Shown here: positions 62,668 through 64,000 of the stretch, piece by piece
Layout of the letters: every line of letters starts with the position of its first letter
Numbering within the stretch: the first letter of the stretch is position 1
Source: Polyangiaceae bacterium
GTDB lineage: Bacteria > Myxococcota_A > Polyangia > Polyangiales > Polyangiaceae
Assembly: GCA_013361525.1 (NCBI GenBank)
Contig: JABFXY010000013.1
Span: 1 to 64,000, forward strand
DNA length: 64,000 bases
Direction: 5' to 3'
Translations under genes and position numbers: made by a program
Notes under the pieces: model-generated
Seen by the model: only the letters and a program-made list of their open reading frames with translations
Database searches by the model: none
What the model was told of the DNA's origin: nothing

Positions 62668-62796
62668 CCGTCGACGAAGTGGGTCTTGGAGGCCATTGGG
62701 GGGGCAGCCTGCCTCACCCACCGTTCTCCGGATTGCACGTGATGTGGCGCCCCTGTCGAGCACACGACTTGCAGCCCATAACGCACGGATCAGTTT

Positions 62797-64000
62797 ATGC
62801 GGGAGCAACGGATCGAACGCCTCGGCTGCATTCTGTGTCTAGCAGGGGCGGTCCCCGGGCTGCTCGCGCTCGTTGGCTGGACCTTCGGCATCGACGCGCT
62901 CACGCGCATCGTGCGTGGCCAACCGCAGATTCCCCCCACGAGCTCGATTGCGCTCCTGTTCATCGGCTTGGCCGGCGCGCTTCGCCTGCAGCCCATCGCC
63001 GGCCGATGGCGTACGGCGCTCTCTTTCGCTGCCGCGCTGTGCGTGCTCGCGCTCGGGATTGGAACACTCACCGAGTACCTGCTCGGGTTGGACGCCGGCA
63101 TCACTCGACTCGTGCCCCTCGGCGACGTCTCCCAACCGCCGCCCATGTCGCCGCCGACGGCGATGGCGTCGACGCTTCTTGCTTCGGCGCTCCTCATGCT
63201 CGACGTCCAGCCCTCGGCGCGAGCTCGCCCGTCGGAGTGGCTGATTGTCATGGCTGCGTTGATGGGTTTGATCACCCTCACGGGGATCCTCTTGGGCGCG
63301 TCGCCCCTCTATCACTTTGGTGGGACGAGCCTCGTCGTCATCGCTCCCCTGACCGCCCTCAGTCTCTGCCTCACCGCCTTCGGCCTCTTGTTCGAGCGAC
63401 CGGCGGGCGGGTTCATGCGCGTCGCCACCGCGCGAGGTCCCGGCGGGCTGATGTTCCGACGGCTCGTGCTTCCGACGGTGTTGGCGCCGGTGTTGGTCGC
63501 GTTCGTCGTCAGTCGGTTATTCGAGTCGCAGCGCATCGGCGACTTCGAGGTCGCAATCGCCATCGTTGCCATTACCACGGCGACGATGGGCTTCGTCATG
63601 CTCATCCTCAATGCCGCGCCGCTCAACCGGCTCGGGCACGACCTCGTGGAGGCCAGAAACTTTCTTCAGAACATGTTCGACAGCTCCACCCAATACAGCA
63701 TCATCGCCAAAGACCTCGACCGGCGGATTCTGCAATGGAACGAGGGCGCACGGCGCCTCTACGGGTATGAGGCCGAGGAGGTCGTGGGAAAGAACAGCGA
63801 GATCCTGCACACGACCGAAGACATCCAATCAGGAATCATCGAAGAGCTCCACCGTCGCGCCCTCGACGAAGGTCGAGCCGAGGGCATCTTTCACCGTCGG
63901 AGGAAAGACGGCTCGGAGTTCGTCGCGCGCGTAACCATTACGCGGAGAGAGGACTCGGCAGGACACCCCATCGGCTACCTTCTCATGAGTCGGGACGTTA
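62797..64000 (+). CDS. Membrane sensor with PAS domain, partial at window end
   Basis: The first 401 codons, from ATG 62797, are open to the window edge; the C-terminus lies outside. The first 270 residues hold about seven hydrophobic segments forming a membrane-embedded sensing region (for example 'CILCLAGAVPGLLALVGW', 'WLIVMAALMGLITLTGILLG', 'LVLPTVLAPVLVAFVV'). A PAS domain follows from about residue 285 ('NFLQNMFDSSTQYSIIAKDL', 'GARRLYGYEAEEVVGKNSEI', 'RRRKDGSEFVARVTITR'). The effector is expected beyond the end, probably a histidine kinase. It lies 129 bp after the degenerate HATPase protein on the same strand, so the two may work together. Confidence 0.8.
   Translation, partial: MREQRIERLGCILCLAGAVPGLLALVGWTFGIDALTRIVRGQPQIPPTSSIALLFIGLAGALRLQPIAGRWRTALSFAAALCVLALGIGTLTEYLLGLDAGITRLVPLGDVSQPPPMSPPTAMASTLLASALLMLDVQPSARARPSEWLIVMAALMGLITLTGILLGASPLYHFGGTSLVVIAPLTALSLCLTAFGLLFERPAGGFMRVATARGPGGLMFRRLVLPTVLAPVLVAFVVSRLFESQRIGDFEVAIAIVAITTATMGFVMLILNAAPLNRLGHDLVEARNFLQNMFDSSTQYSIIAKDLDRRILQWNEGARRLYGYEAEEVVGKNSEILHTTEDIQSGIIEELHRRALDEGRAEGIFHRRRKDGSEFVARVTITRREDSAGHPIGYLLMSRDV

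Noticed and set aside
61497..63770. 757-codon open frame overlapping the two sensors
   Set aside because: It runs in a different frame from both recognised sensors and is Arg/His-rich without a domain.
1..64000. tRNA, rRNA, insertion sequence, prophage or attachment site
   Set aside because: No T-loop pattern, rRNA block, transposase, integrase or phage gene was recognised anywhere in the window.

Overview
The window is about 64 kb of high-GC chromosomal DNA with densely packed genes on both strands and very long antisense shadow frames. The gene content points to a myxobacterium-like Myxococcota (probably Polyangia). The signs are many lipoproteins with Ser/Thr/Ala/Gly-rich low-complexity linkers, eukaryotic-type Ser/Thr kinases, MopE-like Cys/Asp repeats, several TolQ/TolR (ExbB/ExbD) sets, a BamA with a Gly-Gln-Pro linker, and adjacent type IIA topoisomerase subunits. 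I see no insertion sequence, prophage, CRISPR array, rRNA or tRNA. The species cannot be fixed from the sequence alone.

Layout. 1-520: no gene; small hairpins and a 45-bp tandem repeat. 0.5-7.8 kb: bamA (-) divergent from a parC-parE type operon (+). 8.2-18.7 kb: a short AraC-type DNA-binding protein, an acylglycerol-phosphate acyltransferase with two palindromic operator-like repeats upstream, a lipoprotein divergent from a metallophosphoesterase with start codons only 5 bp apart, a lipoprotein/kynureninase-like pair sharing a GTGA overlap, a large helicase-associated-domain protein, and an HD phosphohydrolase coupled to a small envelope protein. 18.8-25.4 kb: a divergent double Tol/Exb motor cluster with two TolQ-type and five TolR-type proteins plus one single-span protein. 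25.5-38 kb: lipoproteins; an operon of PRPP-synthetase-like protein, lipase-like hydrolase and family 5 uracil-DNA glycosylase; a Ser/Thr kinase; an operon of cation efflux protein, aldehyde dehydrogenase and SurE; and a large single-span Pro/Ala-rich protein. 38.4-46.3 kb: a TolC-like protein, DNA polymerase I, and an upstream three-gene operon (di-haem cytochrome-c-peroxidase-like lipoprotein, small membrane-anchored protein, FGE/sulfatase-like lipoprotein) joined by ATGA overlaps. 46.3-54.5 kb: a lipoprotein with five MopE-like and eight 47-residue repeats, downstream of a complete RND efflux operon (adaptor, pump, outer-membrane channel). 54.6-64 kb: a TPR-like envelope protein, a second Ser/Thr kinase, a Gly-rich lipoprotein, a DsbA-fold protein without CXXC, MgtE, a BON-domain protein, a histidine-kinase-like protein that has lost its phosphoacceptor histidine, and the N-terminal part of a membrane PAS sensor cut by the window end.

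Together the genes form a housekeeping core (outer-membrane assembly, topoisomerase, Pol I, SurE, UDG) set in a large envelope and signalling repertoire. The most unusual block is the 18.8-25.4 kb motor cluster. All five TolR-type proteins keep the membrane aspartate needed for proton flow. The + strand half has the one-TolQ/two-TolR arrangement of the myxobacterial AglRQS motors. The divergent intergenic region and the gap after the - strand TolQ gene carry several palindromes and a strong hairpin that could set operon regulation and subunit ratios.
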